From Pseudomonadota bacterium (lineage in GTDB: Bacteria; Pseudomonadota; Alphaproteobacteria; Rhizobiales; Rhizobiaceae), in NCBI GenBank assembly GCA_023451735.1, contig JAEXYH010000078.1:1-64000 (forward strand): 64,000 nucleotides of DNA. The letters are read 5' to 3'. Of the stretch, positions 27,788 through 39,631 are shown in pieces. Position 1 is the stretch's first letter; each line of letters begins with the position of its first letter. A program made the translations under genes and the position numbers. Below the pieces are notes generated by a model that was given only the letters and a program-made list of their open reading frames with translations, was not told the origin of the DNA and made no database searches.

Positions 27788-28247
27788 TGAGACCAAGCCG
27801 GAACTCGGCGCGGCCGACATTCAGGAAATCATGAAGCTTTTGCCTCATCGCTATCCTTTTCTGCTCGTTGACAAAATCATCGATATCGATGGTGATAATT
27901 CGGCCATTGGCATCAAGAACGTGACTGCCAACGAACCGCAATTCCAGGGGCATTTTCCAGAGCGTCCGATCATGCCGGGTGTTCTTCTGGTTGAAGCGAT
28001 GGCACAGACCGCCGGTGCGATCTGTGCGCGCAAGGAAGGCGAAGGCGGCAATCTCGTCTACTTCATGACCATCGACAATGCCCGTTTCCGTAAGCCGGTT
28101 GTGCCGGGTGACCGGGTGGAATTCCACGTCGTGAAGCAGAAGCAACGCGGCAATATCTGGAAGTTCCATTGCGACGCCAAGGTAGAGGGCGTGCTCGTTG
28201 CCGAGGCGGATATCGGCGCGATGATCGTCCGTAAGGAAGGCGAATGA
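27780..28247 (+). CDS. fabZ: FabZ, (3R)-hydroxyacyl-ACP dehydratase
   Basis: This is a 155-residue hot-dog fold dehydratase. Motifs: [13 protein letters not shown] at the N-terminus, the catalytic His in [15 protein letters not shown] and the catalytic Glu in [11 protein letters not shown]. It competes with LpxA for hydroxyacyl-ACP, which explains its embedding in the lpx operon. It overlaps lpxD at its start and lpxA by ATGA at its end. Confidence 0.97.
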   Translation: MTDETKPELGAADIQEIMKLLPHRYPFLLVDKIIDIDGDNSAIGIKNVTANEPQFQGHFPERPIMPGVLLVEAMAQTAGAICARKEGEGGNLVYFMTIDNARFRKPVVPGDRVEFHVVKQKQRGNIWKFHCDAKVEGVLVAEADIGAMIVRKEGE

Positions 28248-29059
28248 GCACGATCGCAGCCAGCGCCCGCATTCATCCTCTTGCGGTTGTTGAGGATGGC
28301 GCTGTCATTGGTGAGAATGTGGTCATTGGACCGTTCAGCCATGTGGGGCCTCGCGTCGTGCTCAAGGACGATGTCGAGCTTGCCTCGCATGTCGTTGTGA
28401 CCGGAAATACTGAAATCGGCAAGGGTAGCCGTATCTTTTCAATGGCCGTTATCGGCGGTGTTTCTCAAAGCCTCCACGAGGCCGGCGAGGGGTCAACGCT
28501 GTCGGTCGGTGAGAATTGCGTCATGCGCGAAGGCGTCACGATGAACACCGGCACTGTTGGCGGCGGCGGCAAGACGGTTGTCGGCGACAATTGCCTGTTT
28601 CTCGCCAATAGCCATGTTGCGCATGACTGTCAGCTCGGCAGCAATATCGTCATGTCCAACAACGTGATGCTGGCGGGGCATGTGCATGTGGGCGATCGCG
28701 CCATTCTGGGCGGTGGTTGCGCGGTGCATCAGTTTTCGCGCATCGGTCGTCAAGCCTTTATCGGTGGTCTTTCAGCCGTCAATTACGATGTCATTCCCTA
28801 TGGCATGTTGAACGGCAATCCTGGCATTCTCGGCGGGCTGAACGTGGTCGGCATGACGCGTGCGGGGATGGACAAGCAGACGATCCATCGTGTGCGCCGC
28901 GCCTACAAGGACATTTTCGAAGGCGAGGGCAATGTCCGCGCGAATGCGACAGCTGTCCGTGACGCCTATGTCGATTGCGCCGAGGCGATGGAGGTTATCG
29001 ACTTCATCACCGCCGACAGCGATCGCGCAATCTCCTCTCCCTTCCGCAGGAAGGGATGA
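28244..29059 (+). CDS. lpxA: LpxA, UDP-N-acetylglucosamine acyltransferase
   Basis: This is 271 residues. Hexapeptide repeats run through the first 190 residues ([20 protein letters not shown]), with the catalytic His in [10 protein letters not shown] and the pocket residues [20 protein letters not shown]-terminal alpha-helical domain begins at [17 protein letters not shown]. It starts lipid A synthesis by transferring a 3-hydroxyacyl chain. ATGA overlaps couple it to fabZ and lpxI. Confidence 0.98.
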   Translation: MSTIAASARIHPLAVVEDGAVIGENVVIGPFSHVGPRVVLKDDVELASHVVVTGNTEIGKGSRIFSMAVIGGVSQSLHEAGEGSTLSVGENCVMREGVTMNTGTVGGGGKTVVGDNCLFLANSHVAHDCQLGSNIVMSNNVMLAGHVHVGDRAILGGGCAVHQFSRIGRQAFIGGLSAVNYDVIPYGMLNGNPGILGGLNVVGMTRAGMDKQTIHRVRRAYKDIFEGEGNVRANATAVRDAYVDCAEAMEVIDFITADSDRAISSPFRRKG

Positions 29060-29961
29060 CGCCCATGTCCTGCGCGTCCGGCATGGCGCGGCAAGGTCAT
29101 TCTGGTGGCCGCCTGGCCATCATTGCGGGCCGGGGGCTGTTGCCGCTTCATCTGGCTCTAGCTGCCCGGGCAGAAGGCGAGGATCCTTTCATCGTCGCTC
29201 TGAAGGATGAGGCCGACCATCGTTTCGATGGCTTCGAAACCATTTTCGTCGGCGTCGGCAACCTTGCCGCAATTGAAAAATACTTCCGAGAGCTGAAGAT
29301 TGGCCGCGTCGTCATGTCGGGCGGCGTTGCTCGCCGGCCGGAGTGGCGTGATATCCGTCCCACGCTCAAGACGGTTCTCAGGATGCCCTCAGTCGTGCGT
29401 ACGCTGATGTCACACGGCGATGACACGGTCCTGCAGATGGTGATCAAGCTCATCGAAGCGATGGGCTGCACGGTGATCGGCGCCCACGAGATTGCTCCCG
29501 GCCTGCTTGCACGACTGGGACCACTGGGGCAGGTGTCCCCGGTCGGTGACGATCTGCGGGACATTGCGAGAGGAACTGAAGCTGCTATGGCGCTTGGCCA
29601 GCTGGACATCGGGCAGGGTGCTGTTTCTGTTGGCGGTCGTGTTGTCGCCATGGAAGGCGTCGAAGGCACCGATGCAATGCTTCAGCGTGTCACGGAGCTT
29701 CGCGGATCTGGGAGGATCTCGGCACGGCGTCGCGGCGTTCTGGTGAAGCTCTGCAAACCGCAACAGGATATGCGCGCCGACCTGCCGACAATCGGTCCGT
29801 CGACCGTAGAGAATGCGGCAAGAGCCGGCCTCGCAGGCATTGCTATCGAGGCGGGCAGAGCTCTTGTGCTTGAGGAGCAGAAGATGATCACTGCCGCGGA
29901 TGCGGCCGGAATCTTCGTATGCGGGATCGAGCCGACCTTGGAAAATGGAGGGCTTCAATGA
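29056..29961 (+). CDS. lpxI: LpxI, UDP-2,3-diacylglucosamine pyrophosphatase (DUF1009)
   Basis: This is 301 residues with [19 protein letters not shown] at the N-terminus and [17 protein letters not shown], plus a C-terminal domain with [18 protein letters not shown] and [20 protein letters not shown]. These are hallmarks of LpxI, the LpxH substitute in alphaproteobacteria, which makes lipid X from UDP-diacylglucosamine. The ATG at 29056 overlaps the lpxA stop as ATGA. A second ATG three codons on is possible. The order lpxA-lpxI-lpxB matches the pathway step. Confidence 0.94.
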   Translation: MTPMSCASGMARQGHSGGRLAIIAGRGLLPLHLALAARAEGEDPFIVALKDEADHRFDGFETIFVGVGNLAAIEKYFRELKIGRVVMSGGVARRPEWRDIRPTLKTVLRMPSVVRTLMSHGDDTVLQMVIKLIEAMGCTVIGAHEIAPGLLARLGPLGQVSPVGDDLRDIARGTEAAMALGQLDIGQGAVSVGGRVVAMEGVEGTDAMLQRVTELRGSGRISARRRGVLVKLCKPQQDMRADLPTIGPSTVENAARAGLAGIAIEAGRALVLEEQKMITAADAAGIFVCGIEPTLENGGLQ

Positions 29962-31121
29962 GCGGTATCTTGAAGGTGGCCGTCGTTGCGGGCGAGGTGT
30001 CCGGCGATCTGCTCGGCGGAGATCTGGTTTCCGCACTCAAGGCCGCTCATGACGGACCGGTCGAACTCATTGGGGTTGGCGGAGATGTGCTGACGGCGCA
30101 GGGGCTTCATTCCCTCTTCGACTTTTCGGAATTGTCCATCATGGGCCTGACGCAGGTCCTGTCGCGGTTGCCGAAGCTGATCAAGCGCATCAATCAGACA
30201 GCAAACGCCATCATCGCTGCACGGCCGGATGTACTTGTTATCATCGATAGCCCTGACTTTACCCATCGCGTGGCGAAGAAGGTGAGAGCCGCGTTGCCGC
30301 AATTGCCGATCGTCAACTATGTCTGCCCGAGCGTGTGGGCGTGGAAGGAATACCGGGCCAAGGCGATGCTCGCCTATGTCGACCGCGTGCTTGCCGTCCT
30401 GCCGTTTGAGCCGGAAGCGATGAAAAAGCTTGGTGGGCCGGAGACAATCTTTGTCGGTCATCGTTTGACAAATGACCTGGACCTGCTCAAGGTGCGCAGC
30501 CAAAGGGCGGTGCGCCCGGCCAAAACTGCAGACGAGAAAAGGACGATCCTGCTTCTGCCCGGCTCCAGATCGGCGGAAATCAAGAGCCTTCTACCTGTCT
30601 TTGGTGAGGCTGCGAAAGAGTTTTCCGAGCGCAACGGCAATACACGTTTCCTGCTGCCGACTGTTCCGCGTCGCGAAGCGCTGGTTCGGGAGATTGCCGA
30701 GAAGCTTCCCGTCCCCGTGGAGGTGACTTCGGGCGCCGAGGCAAAATGGAATGCCTTTGCTGAAGCCGACGCTGCCATGGCAGCTTCCGGCACAGTCATC
30801 CTCGAGCTCGGCCTTGCTACCGTGCCGGTCGTTTCCGCCTACAAGACGGACTGGCTCATCAAACTTCTCGCAGGCAAGATCAAGATCTGGACGGGAGCCT
30901 TGCCCAATCTGATCGCAGACTATGCCGTCGTGCCGGAATATATCAACGAGGTGGTTCGGCCAGGCAGTCTTTGCCGTTGGGCAGAACAGCTTTCGAGCGA
31001 TACCTCGCAGCGTCGGGCAATGCTGGAAGGTTTTGAGCTTGCGTGGCAACGACTTCAGGTTCCTGTTCCGCCGGGTGACGCTGCCGCGCGCGCGGTGCTT
31101 GATCTGCTGAAACGTTCGTAG
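29958..31121 (+). CDS. lpxB: LpxB, lipid A disaccharide synthase
   Basis: This is a 387-residue GT19 glycosyltransferase that condenses lipid X with UDP-diacylglucosamine. Motifs: VVAGEVSGDLLGGDLVSALK at the N-terminus, YVCPSVWAWKEYRAKAM, LLPGSRSAEIKSLLPVF and the C-terminal ASGTVILELGLATVPVV donor-binding region. The start at 29958 overlaps lpxI by ATGA. It is the last gene of the lpx operon; a strong bidirectional terminator follows. Confidence 0.97.
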   Translation: MSGILKVAVVAGEVSGDLLGGDLVSALKAAHDGPVELIGVGGDVLTAQGLHSLFDFSELSIMGLTQVLSRLPKLIKRINQTANAIIAARPDVLVIIDSPDFTHRVAKKVRAALPQLPIVNYVCPSVWAWKEYRAKAMLAYVDRVLAVLPFEPEAMKKLGGPETIFVGHRLTNDLDLLKVRSQRAVRPAKTADEKRTILLLPGSRSAEIKSLLPVFGEAAKEFSERNGNTRFLLPTVPRREALVREIAEKLPVPVEVTSGAEAKWNAFAEADAAMAASGTVILELGLATVPVVSAYKTDWLIKLLAGKIKIWTGALPNLIADYAVVPEYINEVVRPGSLCRWAEQLSSDTSQRRAMLEGFELAWQRLQVPVPPGDAAARAVLDLLKRS

Positions 31122-31172
31122 TTCTCGCAAATCTTGCGGATCGATCCATTTTCAAAGCGCGTATTCGGCAAT

Positions 31173-31204
31173 AAAAAACCCGGTCATTTCTGGCCGGGTT
31201 TTTT
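31173..31204. terminator. Bidirectional intrinsic terminator between lpxB and gltA
   Basis: An 11-bp perfect stem (31173-31183 with 31194-31204) has A6 at its left edge and T6 at its right edge, so it works in both directions. It serves the convergent lpxB and gltA genes. Confidence 0.92.
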
Positions 31205-31226
31205 GTTTGTCTTGTTCTTGTGGCGC

Positions 31227-32516
31227 TTAGCGCTTTGAAACCGGCACATAGTCGCGCTTGGCTTCACCCGTGTAGAGCTGGCGCGGGCGGCCGATACGCT
31301 GCTGCGGGTCTTCGATCATTTCGGCCCACTGGGCGATCCAACCGACGGTGCGAGCAAGCGCGAAAAGCACGGTGAACATGGTGGTGGGGAAGCCCATCGC
31401 CTTCAGCGTGATACCCGAATAGAAATCGATATTCGGATAGAGCTTCTTCTCGACGAAATACTCGTCCGTGAGCGCGATCTTTTCGAGTTCCATGGCCACC
31501 TGCAGGAGCGGGTCGTCCTTGTGACCGAGTTCAGCCAGAACCTCATGCGTCGTCTTCTGCATGATCTTGGCGCGGGGATCATAGTTCTTGTAGACGCGGT
31601 GGCCAAAGCCCATCAGACGGAACGGATCGTTCTTATCCTTGGCACGGGCGATGTATTCCGGGATCTTGTCGACGGAACCGATTTCCTGAAGCATGTTGAG
31701 CGCTGCTTCGTTCGCGCCACCGTGAGCGGGACCCCACAGGCAGGCGATGCCGGCGGCGATACAGGCAAACGGGTTTGCACCGGAAGAGCCGGCAAGGCGA
31801 ACGGTCGAGGTCGAGGCGTTCTGCTCGTGGTCGGCATGCAGAATGAAGATGCGGTCCATGGCGCGGGCCAGAACCGGGTTCACCTTGTATTCCTCACAAG
31901 GAACGGCAAAGCACATACGCAGGAAGTTCGACGAATAGTCGAGATTGTTCTGCGGATACACGAAGGGCTGGCCGATATGATACTTGTAGGCCATCGCGGC
32001 GATCGTCGGCATCTTGGCGATCATGCGCAGCGACGCGACCATGCGTTGGTGCGGATCGGTGATATCGGTCGAGTCATGATAGAAGGCGGATAGCGCGCCG
32101 ACACAGCCACACATGACAGCCATCGGATGCGCGTCGCGACGGAAGCCGGTGAAGAATCGGCTCATCTGTTCGTGCACCATGGTGTGATGCGTTACGCGAT
32201 GGTCGAAGTCCTTCTTCTGCGCTGCGGTCGGCAGTTCTCCGTAGAGAAGCAGATAGCAGGTTTCAAGGAAGTCGCCCTGTTCAGCCAGTTGCTCGATCGG
32301 GTAGCCGCGATGCAAAAGCACGCCTTCATCACCATCGATATAGGTGATCTTGGATTCACACGAGGCAGTCGAGGTAAACCCCGGGTCGTAGGTGAAGGCC
32401 CCGGTTTGCTTGTAGAGCGCGCCGATATCGATGACGTCAGGACCGATCGTGCCGGACTTGACCGACAGGTCGACCTTCTTGTCACCGAGAGCGAGAGTTG
32501 CGCTTGTTTCCGTCAT
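31227..32516 (-). CDS. gltA: Citrate synthase
   Basis: This is a 429-residue type II citrate synthase. Active-site segments: [17 protein letters not shown] (His), [15 protein letters not shown] (His) and [16 protein letters not shown] with the downstream DFYSG (Asp). It condenses oxaloacetate with acetyl-CoA, so it takes the product of the PDH complex encoded about 10 kb away. The ATG at 32514-32516 has a near-perfect GGAGGA 5 nt upstream; longer frames are rejected. The terminator shared with lpxB is 22 bp after the stop. Confidence 0.98.
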   Translation of the reverse strand: MTETSATLALGDKKVDLSVKSGTIGPDVIDIGALYKQTGAFTYDPGFTSTASCESKITYIDGDEGVLLHRGYPIEQLAEQGDFLETCYLLLYGELPTAAQKKDFDHRVTHHTMVHEQMSRFFTGFRRDAHPMAVMCGCVGALSAFYHDSTDITDPHQRMVASLRMIAKMPTIAAMAYKYHIGQPFVYPQNNLDYSSNFLRMCFAVPCEEYKVNPVLARAMDRIFILHADHEQNASTSTVRLAGSSGANPFACIAAGIACLWGPAHGGANEAALNMLQEIGSVDKIPEYIARAKDKNDPFRLMGFGHRVYKNYDPRAKIMQKTTHEVLAELGHKDDPLLQVAMELEKIALTDEYFVEKKLYPNIDFYSGITLKAMGFPTTMFTVLFALARTVGWIAQWAEMIEDPQQRIGRPRQLYTGEAKRDYVPVSKR

Positions 32517-32790
32517 TCTGATCCTCCAACCGGTTGGCGGCATGACGCCTCAAAAGCGCCATAAGCATTAAGCGTTCCATGTTTAGCTATATGATCCTTT
32601 TGCGGATGCCAAGCTGTTCTGACGGCAAATTGTGCAGCGCGGCACGATAATGAGCACTGCTATTTACCCCTGTGGCCAACCCCTTGTTGCAATCCGAAAT
32701 CGGGGTTTGGCGGCAACCCCTTATGCGTCAGGTTGACGCACTTAAAAAGAACGCTCAGGTTGTGTCCTCTTGGGTGGGTGGGCTGGCTAA

Positions 32791-35352
32791 ATGCGGTCTG
32801 AGGGGTTTGATAAGATAGATACCAAAACCTTGAAATTGCGCTCCAATGGCAGCGTGGAGGGGAGCTTGCGCCTGCAATCGGGCTCGAATGAACAGGCTGC
32901 CGAAACGATAGTCGGTCACCGGACTGCAGCGATAATGCCCCCGTTGCGGCGACAATGGTTTGCTGTGCCGCTTCATCTGAGAAGGTTCGTTTCCGCTTCA
33001 ATCATGGAGGAACGTCGCTACGGTCACGGTTTTCTATTTGTGCCGGTTGCCATCGGCCTTGGCTCTGCAATCTGGTTTCTCAGTCCTGCGGTCGCTTCGC
33101 TCTGGGTATTGGTTCTTGCCTCTGTCGCGCTGGCTCTTGCCGCACTGATCATCAGACATGGTCGGATGCGTGTTGTTCTCACATTTGCGTGTCTGGTCTT
33201 TGGCGGATTGGCTCTTGCCGGGATCGAGACGTGGCGCCACTCGACGGTCATTCTCGATTCGCCTGTCACTACCGACGTTGAAGGCGTGGTCGAGCGCAGT
33301 GAAGCGGCTGGTCCAGGACGCCTGCGCTACATTATTGCTGTCCAGCAGACCAAGAATCCCATGCTGCGGCGTCCGCCGCTCCGGGTCTCGCTGCTGGCAA
33401 GGGCACAGCATCAACCATTTGAAAACGGAGCCGCCATTTCAGGGCGTGCGAGACTGTCTCCACCGTCGGGACCGGCTTTGCCGGGGCTGTACGATTTTTC
33501 ATTCTCCGCCTATTTCGATGGTATTGGCGCGGTAGGCTATTTTTATCGGGCTCCGCAACAGGCCCGGAATTCTGAAATGGCGGCCAACTGGCCGGAACTT
33601 GCTTTGCGATGGATTTTCGAATTGCGCAAGCAGATCGGTAACCGCATCCGCGATACGGCGCCGGGCGACGCCGGGGCATTTGCTGCCGCCATCGTCACCG
33701 ATGAGAGACGTGCGATTTCTGATGAGACGGTGGAAGCGTTGCGGATCTCGGGACTTGCCCACATCGTCGCGATTTCCGGGTTGAACATGGCGCTGGCCGC
33801 CGGGATTTTCTTCGTCGGGCTGCGCAGCATCTTTGCTCTTGTTCCCTCGGTCGCACAGGCATGGCCGGTCAAGAAGATCGCGGCCGGCGGGGCTTTGGCC
33901 ATGGTAACTGCATACTATCTGATCTCCGGTTTCGGCGTGTCCGCCCAGCGTGCCTACATCATGATGGCGGTGATGCTCGTCGCAGTACTTCTGGACAGGC
34001 CATCGATAAGTTTGCGAAATGTCGCCTTGTCCGCGCTGATCATACTCGTCTGGACCCCTTCGGAAATCCTCGGTCCGAGTTTCCAGATGTCGTTTGCCGC
34101 GACGGTCGCACTGGTGGCGGGTTATGCTGCGTGGTCGAAGCGCGCCGAAGCAGAAAGCCGTGAGCCGTTCCCCATCCGTCATCCTGTGGTGACATGGGCT
34201 GCGTCCGGCTGGCGCCTCGTTGCCGGTATCATCGCCACGTCGCTGATCGGCAGCCTGGCAACGACGATGTTCTCCGTCGAACATTTCCACCGCATCGCGA
34301 CCTATGGGCTTGCCGCAAATCTCGCTGCCATGCCGATCATCAGTTTCCTGGTCATGCCGATGGGGCTTGCCGCCATGCTGCTCATGCCTTTTGGGCTTGA
34401 TGAGCCTTTCATCGGGATCATGGCCAAAAGTCTTGAATGGGTTATCGTTATCGCCGAACATGTAGCCGGCTGGGGAGGGGATGTCGTCGTTGGACAGCAG
34501 CATTCCTGGTTTCTGATGATCGGGGTTTTCGGTTTCCTGTTGCTGACGCTGTTGAGAACGCGGCTTCGATATTCCGGGCTACCGTTCCTGCTTGCCGCGG
34601 TGTTTCTGTTCTGGCTCGGTCCCGGGCGACCGGACGCAAGTTTTCTCATTGCCGAGGATGGCAGTCTTGCCGCCTACCGCACCGCCGAGATCGTTGCCGT
34701 CAATCGAAAGCGCCCATCGGAGTTCATCTTCGACCAATGGATGCACGCGCGGCGACTTCCGAAACTGTCGATGCCGGACATTCTGGACAGTCCGGTGTCA
34801 GGCAATATGCCGGTTACTTCGAACGAGAGGCTGGCGGAAACAATTCTGACCGATGCGCGGAGGCTTATGCGGCAGGCAGGAAGCGGAGCATTTTCCTGCC
34901 AAGCCAAGGCATGGTGTGCGCTGCTGTCACCAGAAGGTGTCCTGGTCGTCGTTGTTGATGATGGTCGGTATGCCGGTGCAGCCTGCGATGTCGCCGGCCT
35001 TGTCATTGCCTCAAGGGCACGCTTCGACCATTGTCGCTCCGGTGTCCCCCTGTTGAATGGTGCGATCTTACGTAAGACAGGCTCGATCGAGATCGATTTT
35101 TCCGGCTCGGCGAAGGCAGAAGATTGGCATATCACGCTTGCGATGACTGACCGCGTGAGGCCGTGGAGTGTTCATCGCCAATATGATTGGCGACATAACA
35201 TCTATGATCCGCGTCTGCCAGCATGGCTCAGTGCGCGGAAACCAAACCGCCCTGATGGCAGGCATGTCGCAAATCAGGCAGGGCAGGGCAATCTCTCAGT
35301 GCCGCCAACCGATATCGGCGACGACCATGATGTCAGTGATAACGGCGAATAA
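32791..35352 (+). CDS. comEC: ComEC/Rec2 family membrane protein, degenerate C-terminal domain
   Basis: This is up to 853 residues. Several N-terminal helices ([20 protein letters not shown]) precede a DUF4131-type domain. Then comes the Competence channel domain with [20 protein letters not shown] and the family motif [15 protein letters not shown], and more helices to about residue 610. The C-terminal 240 residues are in the position of the metallo-beta-lactamase-like domain but lack any HxHxDH metal motif. The start is uncertain: 32791 gives the longest form, and an ATG at 32935 is plausible. The protein would conduct single-stranded DNA in natural transformation, but rhizobia are rarely known to be competent. 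The 3' end overlaps lexA by 20 bp tail to tail. Confidence 0.87.
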   Translation: MRSEGFDKIDTKTLKLRSNGSVEGSLRLQSGSNEQAAETIVGHRTAAIMPPLRRQWFAVPLHLRRFVSASIMEERRYGHGFLFVPVAIGLGSAIWFLSPAVASLWVLVLASVALALAALIIRHGRMRVVLTFACLVFGGLALAGIETWRHSTVILDSPVTTDVEGVVERSEAAGPGRLRYIIAVQQTKNPMLRRPPLRVSLLARAQHQPFENGAAISGRARLSPPSGPALPGLYDFSFSAYFDGIGAVGYFYRAPQQARNSEMAANWPELALRWIFELRKQIGNRIRDTAPGDAGAFAAAIVTDERRAISDETVEALRISGLAHIVAISGLNMALAAGIFFVGLRSIFALVPSVAQAWPVKKIAAGGALAMVTAYYLISGFGVSAQRAYIMMAVMLVAVLLDRPSISLRNVALSALIILVWTPSEILGPSFQMSFAATVALVAGYAAWSKRAEAESREPFPIRHPVVTWAASGWRLVAGIIATSLIGSLATTMFSVEHFHRIATYGLAANLAAMPIISFLVMPMGLAAMLLMPFGLDEPFIGIMAKSLEWVIVIAEHVAGWGGDVVVGQQHSWFLMIGVFGFLLLTLLRTRLRYSGLPFLLAAVFLFWLGPGRPDASFLIAEDGSLAAYRTAEIVAVNRKRPSEFIFDQWMHARRLPKLSMPDILDSPVSGNMPVTSNERLAETILTDARRLMRQAGSGAFSCQAKAWCALLSPEGVLVVVVDDGRYAGAACDVAGLVIASRARFDHCRSGVPLLNGAILRKTGSIEIDFSGSAKAEDWHITLAMTDRVRPWSVHRQYDWRHNIYDPRLPAWLSARKPNRPDGRHVANQAGQGNLSVPPTDIGDDHDVSDNGE

Positions 35353-36046
35353 GGCCAACCAGCTTGCCCTGAACCTTGACACGATCCGGCGGGAAAATCC
35401 TGGTCTCGTAAGCTGGGTTTGCCGCTTCGAGAGCAATCGAGCCGCCTTTGCGGCGGAAGCGTTTCAGCGTCGCTTCCTCATCATCGACGAGGGCTACGAC
35501 GATATCGCCCGGATTGGCAGTGTTGCCGTTGCGAATGATAACAGTGTCGCCGTCGAGAATTCCGGCCTCGATCATCGAGTCGCCCTTGACCTCCAGCGCA
35601 TAATGCTCGCCGGATCCGATCATCTCTACCGGGACCGAAATGTCGTGGGTATTGTTCTGAATGGCCGAGATCGGCACGCCGGCCGCGATGCGGCCCATGA
35701 CGGGCACGCTTGCCGAAGCGCTGTCATTGGCGGAAATCGGTGGGGCTGCAGGTGTTGCCGGCTTTTTGCCGAGGCTTCCCTCGATTACGCTTGGCGAAAA
35801 ACCGCGTTTCGGCTGCAGCGTCGGAACATAGGCTTCCGGAAGCTTGATGACTTCCAGCGCACGCGCCCGGTTGGGAAGGCGGCGAATGAACCCTCGTTCT
35901 TCAAGAGCGGTGATCAGCCGATGGATACCCGACTTCGATGCAAGGTCGAGAGCATCCTTCATTTCATCGAAGGATGGAGGCACGCCGGATTCCTTCATCC
36001 GTTCGTGAATGAACAGAAGCAGTTCCTGTTGCTTGCGAGTCAGCAT
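35333..36046 (-). CDS. lexA: LexA, SOS repressor
   Basis: This is 237 residues. The N-terminal winged helix-turn-helix ([40 protein letters not shown]) binds the operator. The C-terminal S24 domain has the autocleavage site Ala122-Gly123 (GRIAAGVP), nucleophile Ser157 in GDSMIEAG and Lys195 in EATLKRF. An alphaproteobacterial SOS box lies 34-77 bp upstream of the start, so autoregulation is expected. It is single-gene on the minus strand, convergent with comEC. Confidence 0.97.
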   Translation of the reverse strand: MLTRKQQELLLFIHERMKESGVPPSFDEMKDALDLASKSGIHRLITALEERGFIRRLPNRARALEVIKLPEAYVPTLQPKRGFSPSVIEGSLGKKPATPAAPPISANDSASASVPVMGRIAAGVPISAIQNNTHDISVPVEMIGSGEHYALEVKGDSMIEAGILDGDTVIIRNGNTANPGDIVVALVDDEEATLKRFRRKGGSIALEAANPAYETRIFPPDRVKVQGKLVGLIRRYH

Positions 36047-36079
36047 GTGTGGCGCACCTTCAGATTTGAAACAAATGCA

Positions 36080-36109
36080 GAACGAACACTATATGTTCCA
36101 TATGTGTTC
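36080..36109. promoter_or_regulatory. SOS (LexA) box region upstream of lexA
   Basis: A direct repeat GTTC-N7-GTTC stands at 36095-36109, the alphaproteobacterial LexA site. Two additional GAAC half-sites lie at 36080-36083 and 36084-36087. The second of these is also separated from GTTC by exactly 7 bases, so three half-sites recur every 11 bp. Confidence 0.85.
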
Positions 36110-36244
36110 CGCAAGTCCTTAAATTTTCGTGACAAGATGATCAGTTTCTTAGATGTCGAGGGCGGTTCCCAGTCGGAATCTACTTGCGCTCCCTGATTGT
36201 CTGCCCAATCTACGCCCAGCGGATCTGAAGTCTGGGGGACATGC

Positions 36245-37117
36245 GTGACTGCTGGGAAAATCGATCATCTTGTTTTACCTGTCGGAAATCTCGTTACGGC
36301 GCGCGAGCGATTGTCGTCATTGGGATTTACTGTAGCGCCGGACGGACATCATCCGTTTGGCACGGCCAATGCCTGCATCTTCCTGGAGGACGGAACCTAT
36401 CTGGAGCCGATTGCCGTTGCTGATCGACGCAAGGCGGGTGCTGCTGCCAAACGGGGAAATGTCTTCATCGAGCGTGATCTGGCCTATCGCGGTCGCCGGG
36501 GACGTGAAGGGCTTTCGGCCATCGTGGTTTTCAGCGAGGATGCGGCCGCCGATCATCAGCAATATGTTTCAGCCGGAATTTCCGGCGGTGAGCCGCTCGA
36601 GTTCGGCAGGAGCCTGAAGTCACCGGATGGTGATGAGGTGGAGGCGCGTTTCCAGCTGGCCTTTGCATCCATGGCTGGTGCGCCTGACTTTTTTGCTTTT
36701 GCCTGTCAACGGCTGGTATCCTTCCCGCAAGACATGGGTGGCCTGCGTAACCATGCCAATGCGGTCACCGGTTTGAAGGAGGTCGTTTTGACAAGCGATG
36801 ATGCTCACGCTTCGTCTTCTTTCTTTGAAGCCGTGCTGCGAACACCGGCTGACGAGGTTGATGGAGGTCTGGTGTTCCGGTCGGGAGCTGGCAATGTGCG
36901 GGTCCTTGATCGCGCGCATGTAGCGCATGAGTTCGGCCTGCCGGCTGAGCCTGTTGCCGGGGGACTAACCGGCAAGGCCGTGATATTTCGCAGCCTTGAT
37001 CTGGCCGTGACAGAGATCATCCTTGCTGCTAATGACGTCGCATTCATTCGCCGGGATGGCCGCGTGCTCGTGTCGCCGTCGCCCGGCCAAGGCGTTTTGT
37101 TCGGCTTCGAGGAATAG
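36245..37117 (+). CDS. VOC superfamily protein (Glyoxalase_3-like)
   Basis: This is 290 residues. The N-terminus KIDHLVLPVGNLVTARERLSSLGF is the typical first beta-alpha-beta-beta unit of a vicinal oxygen chelate domain, and a second unit begins at VTGLKEVVLTSDDAHASSSFFEAVL. Such two-domain proteins bind a metal and act on diverse small molecules; the substrate is unknown. I choose GTG at 36245 because GGGGGA lies 5 nt upstream. A TTG at 36197 adds 16 non-conserved-looking residues. kdsA follows after 3 bp, so the two genes are cotranscribed. Confidence 0.8.
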   Translation: MTAGKIDHLVLPVGNLVTARERLSSLGFTVAPDGHHPFGTANACIFLEDGTYLEPIAVADRRKAGAAAKRGNVFIERDLAYRGRRGREGLSAIVVFSEDAAADHQQYVSAGISGGEPLEFGRSLKSPDGDEVEARFQLAFASMAGAPDFFAFACQRLVSFPQDMGGLRNHANAVTGLKEVVLTSDDAHASSSFFEAVLRTPADEVDGGLVFRSGAGNVRVLDRAHVAHEFGLPAEPVAGGLTGKAVIFRSLDLAVTEIILAANDVAFIRRDGRVLVSPSPGQGVLFGFEE

Positions 37118-37120
37118 AAA

Positions 37121-37969
37121 ATGGCAGTTTCCCCCAATTCGGAAGTTTCGGTCGGCGAGAGCGACAAGAAGGTCGTGTTCTGCAATACGGGCCGGCTCTC
37201 GCTGATCGCGGGTCCCTGCCAGATGGAAAGTCGCGATCATGCTTTCATGATTGCCGGTACTTTGAGCGAACTCTGCAGCAAGCTCGGCATCGGACTCGTC
37301 TACAAGTCCTCCTACGACAAGGCGAACCGCACATCGATTTCCGGCAAGCGCGGCATCGGGCTTGAAAGCGCGATGGAAATCTTTGCCGACCTGAAGAAGG
37401 AATTCGGCTTTCCGGTTCTGACCGATATCCACACGGAAGAGCAGTGCGGGCTTGTCGCGCCGACCGTCGATATTCTGCAGATTCCCGCCTTCCTGTCGCG
37501 CCAGACCGACCTGCTTGTCGCTGCCGCAAAGACCGGCCGGGCGATCAACGTCAAGAAAGGCCAGTTCCTGGCGCCTTGGGACATGAAGAATGTCCAGGCC
37601 AAGCTTATCGAGAGCGGCAATCCGAACGTGATGTTGTGCGAACGCGGCGCATCCTTCGGTTACAATACGCTCGTCTCCGACATGCGCTCGCTGCCGATCA
37701 TGGCGTCGCTCGGTTCCCCCGTCGTATTCGATGCCACGCATTCGGTGCAGCAGCCGGGCGGACAGGGCGGCTCAACCGGTGGTCAGCGCGAATTCGTAGA
37801 AACGCTGGCGCGTGCGGCGGTTGCAGTCGGCATTGCCGGTCTGTTCGTCGAAACCCATGAGGATCCAGACAACGCTCCGTCGGACGGTCCGAACATGGTG
37901 CATCTGAAAGACATGCCGCGGCTTCTGGAAAAGCTGATGGCTTTCGATGCGGTAGCAAAGGCTGCCTGA
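37121..37969 (+). CDS. kdsA: KdsA, 3-deoxy-8-phosphooctulonate synthase
   Basis: This is a 282-residue aldolase-type enzyme that joins phosphoenolpyruvate and arabinose 5-phosphate to form Kdo-8-phosphate, needed for the LPS inner core. Motifs: [44 protein letters not shown] and [14 protein letters not shown]. Linked upstream to the VOC gene and downstream, after 119 bp, to eno, the enzyme that supplies phosphoenolpyruvate. Confidence 0.97.
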   Translation: MAVSPNSEVSVGESDKKVVFCNTGRLSLIAGPCQMESRDHAFMIAGTLSELCSKLGIGLVYKSSYDKANRTSISGKRGIGLESAMEIFADLKKEFGFPVLTDIHTEEQCGLVAPTVDILQIPAFLSRQTDLLVAAAKTGRAINVKKGQFLAPWDMKNVQAKLIESGNPNVMLCERGASFGYNTLVSDMRSLPIMASLGSPVVFDATHSVQQPGGQGGSTGGQREFVETLARAAVAVGIAGLFVETHEDPDNAPSDGPNMVHLKDMPRLLEKLMAFDAVAKAA

Positions 37970-37974
37970 ACTTC

Positions 37975-38003
37975 AAAAAAGCGCTTGAGCGTTGTCAAAG
38001 CGC
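37975..38003 (-). terminator. Possible minus-strand terminator downstream of kdsA
   Basis: A 6-bp stem (37981-37986 with 37998-38003) preceded by A6 on the plus strand reads as hairpin plus U6 on the minus strand. No minus-strand gene ends here, so it could stop antisense transcripts from eno. Weak evidence. Confidence 0.3.
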
Positions 38004-38058
38004 AGAAAGCGGCTGCACTGTAATTGGCGTGTCATTGAACGTGATACATTTTCAATGA

Positions 38059-39363
<1,305 letters not shown>

Positions 39364-39474
39364 GGAATGGTCGGCGAAGCCGACGAAACGACCCAGTGGA
39401 TCGTTTAGAATGACTTCGGCCCTGAGCCATCGCGAAGGGCTGATCATTGTTCCTGACGACCGACGACAATCGAA

Positions 39475-39505
39475 AGGCCCGTGTCACTGAACACGGGCTT
39501 TTTTT
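39475..39505 (+). terminator. Intrinsic terminator of eno
   Basis: An 8-bp perfect stem (39477-39484 with 39491-39498) with a 6-nt loop is followed by seven T. Confidence 0.9.
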
Positions 39506-39631
39506 CGTATCAGCATGCTGCATCGCGGTGTGGGAAACGAAAGATTAAGCAAGTTCTGCGATTTTGAATCATTATCCTCAGGGACGGATGAACCGCTCCT
39601 GCAGCGTAAGCTCAAGGTGTTAAGAACAGGC

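Noticed and set aside
24344..27820. Minus-strand open frame of 1158 codons across bamA and lpxD
   Set aside because: It is a mirror of the strong codon bias of two certain genes. The translation is a low-complexity, Arg/Asp/Ile-rich sequence with no recognisable domain.
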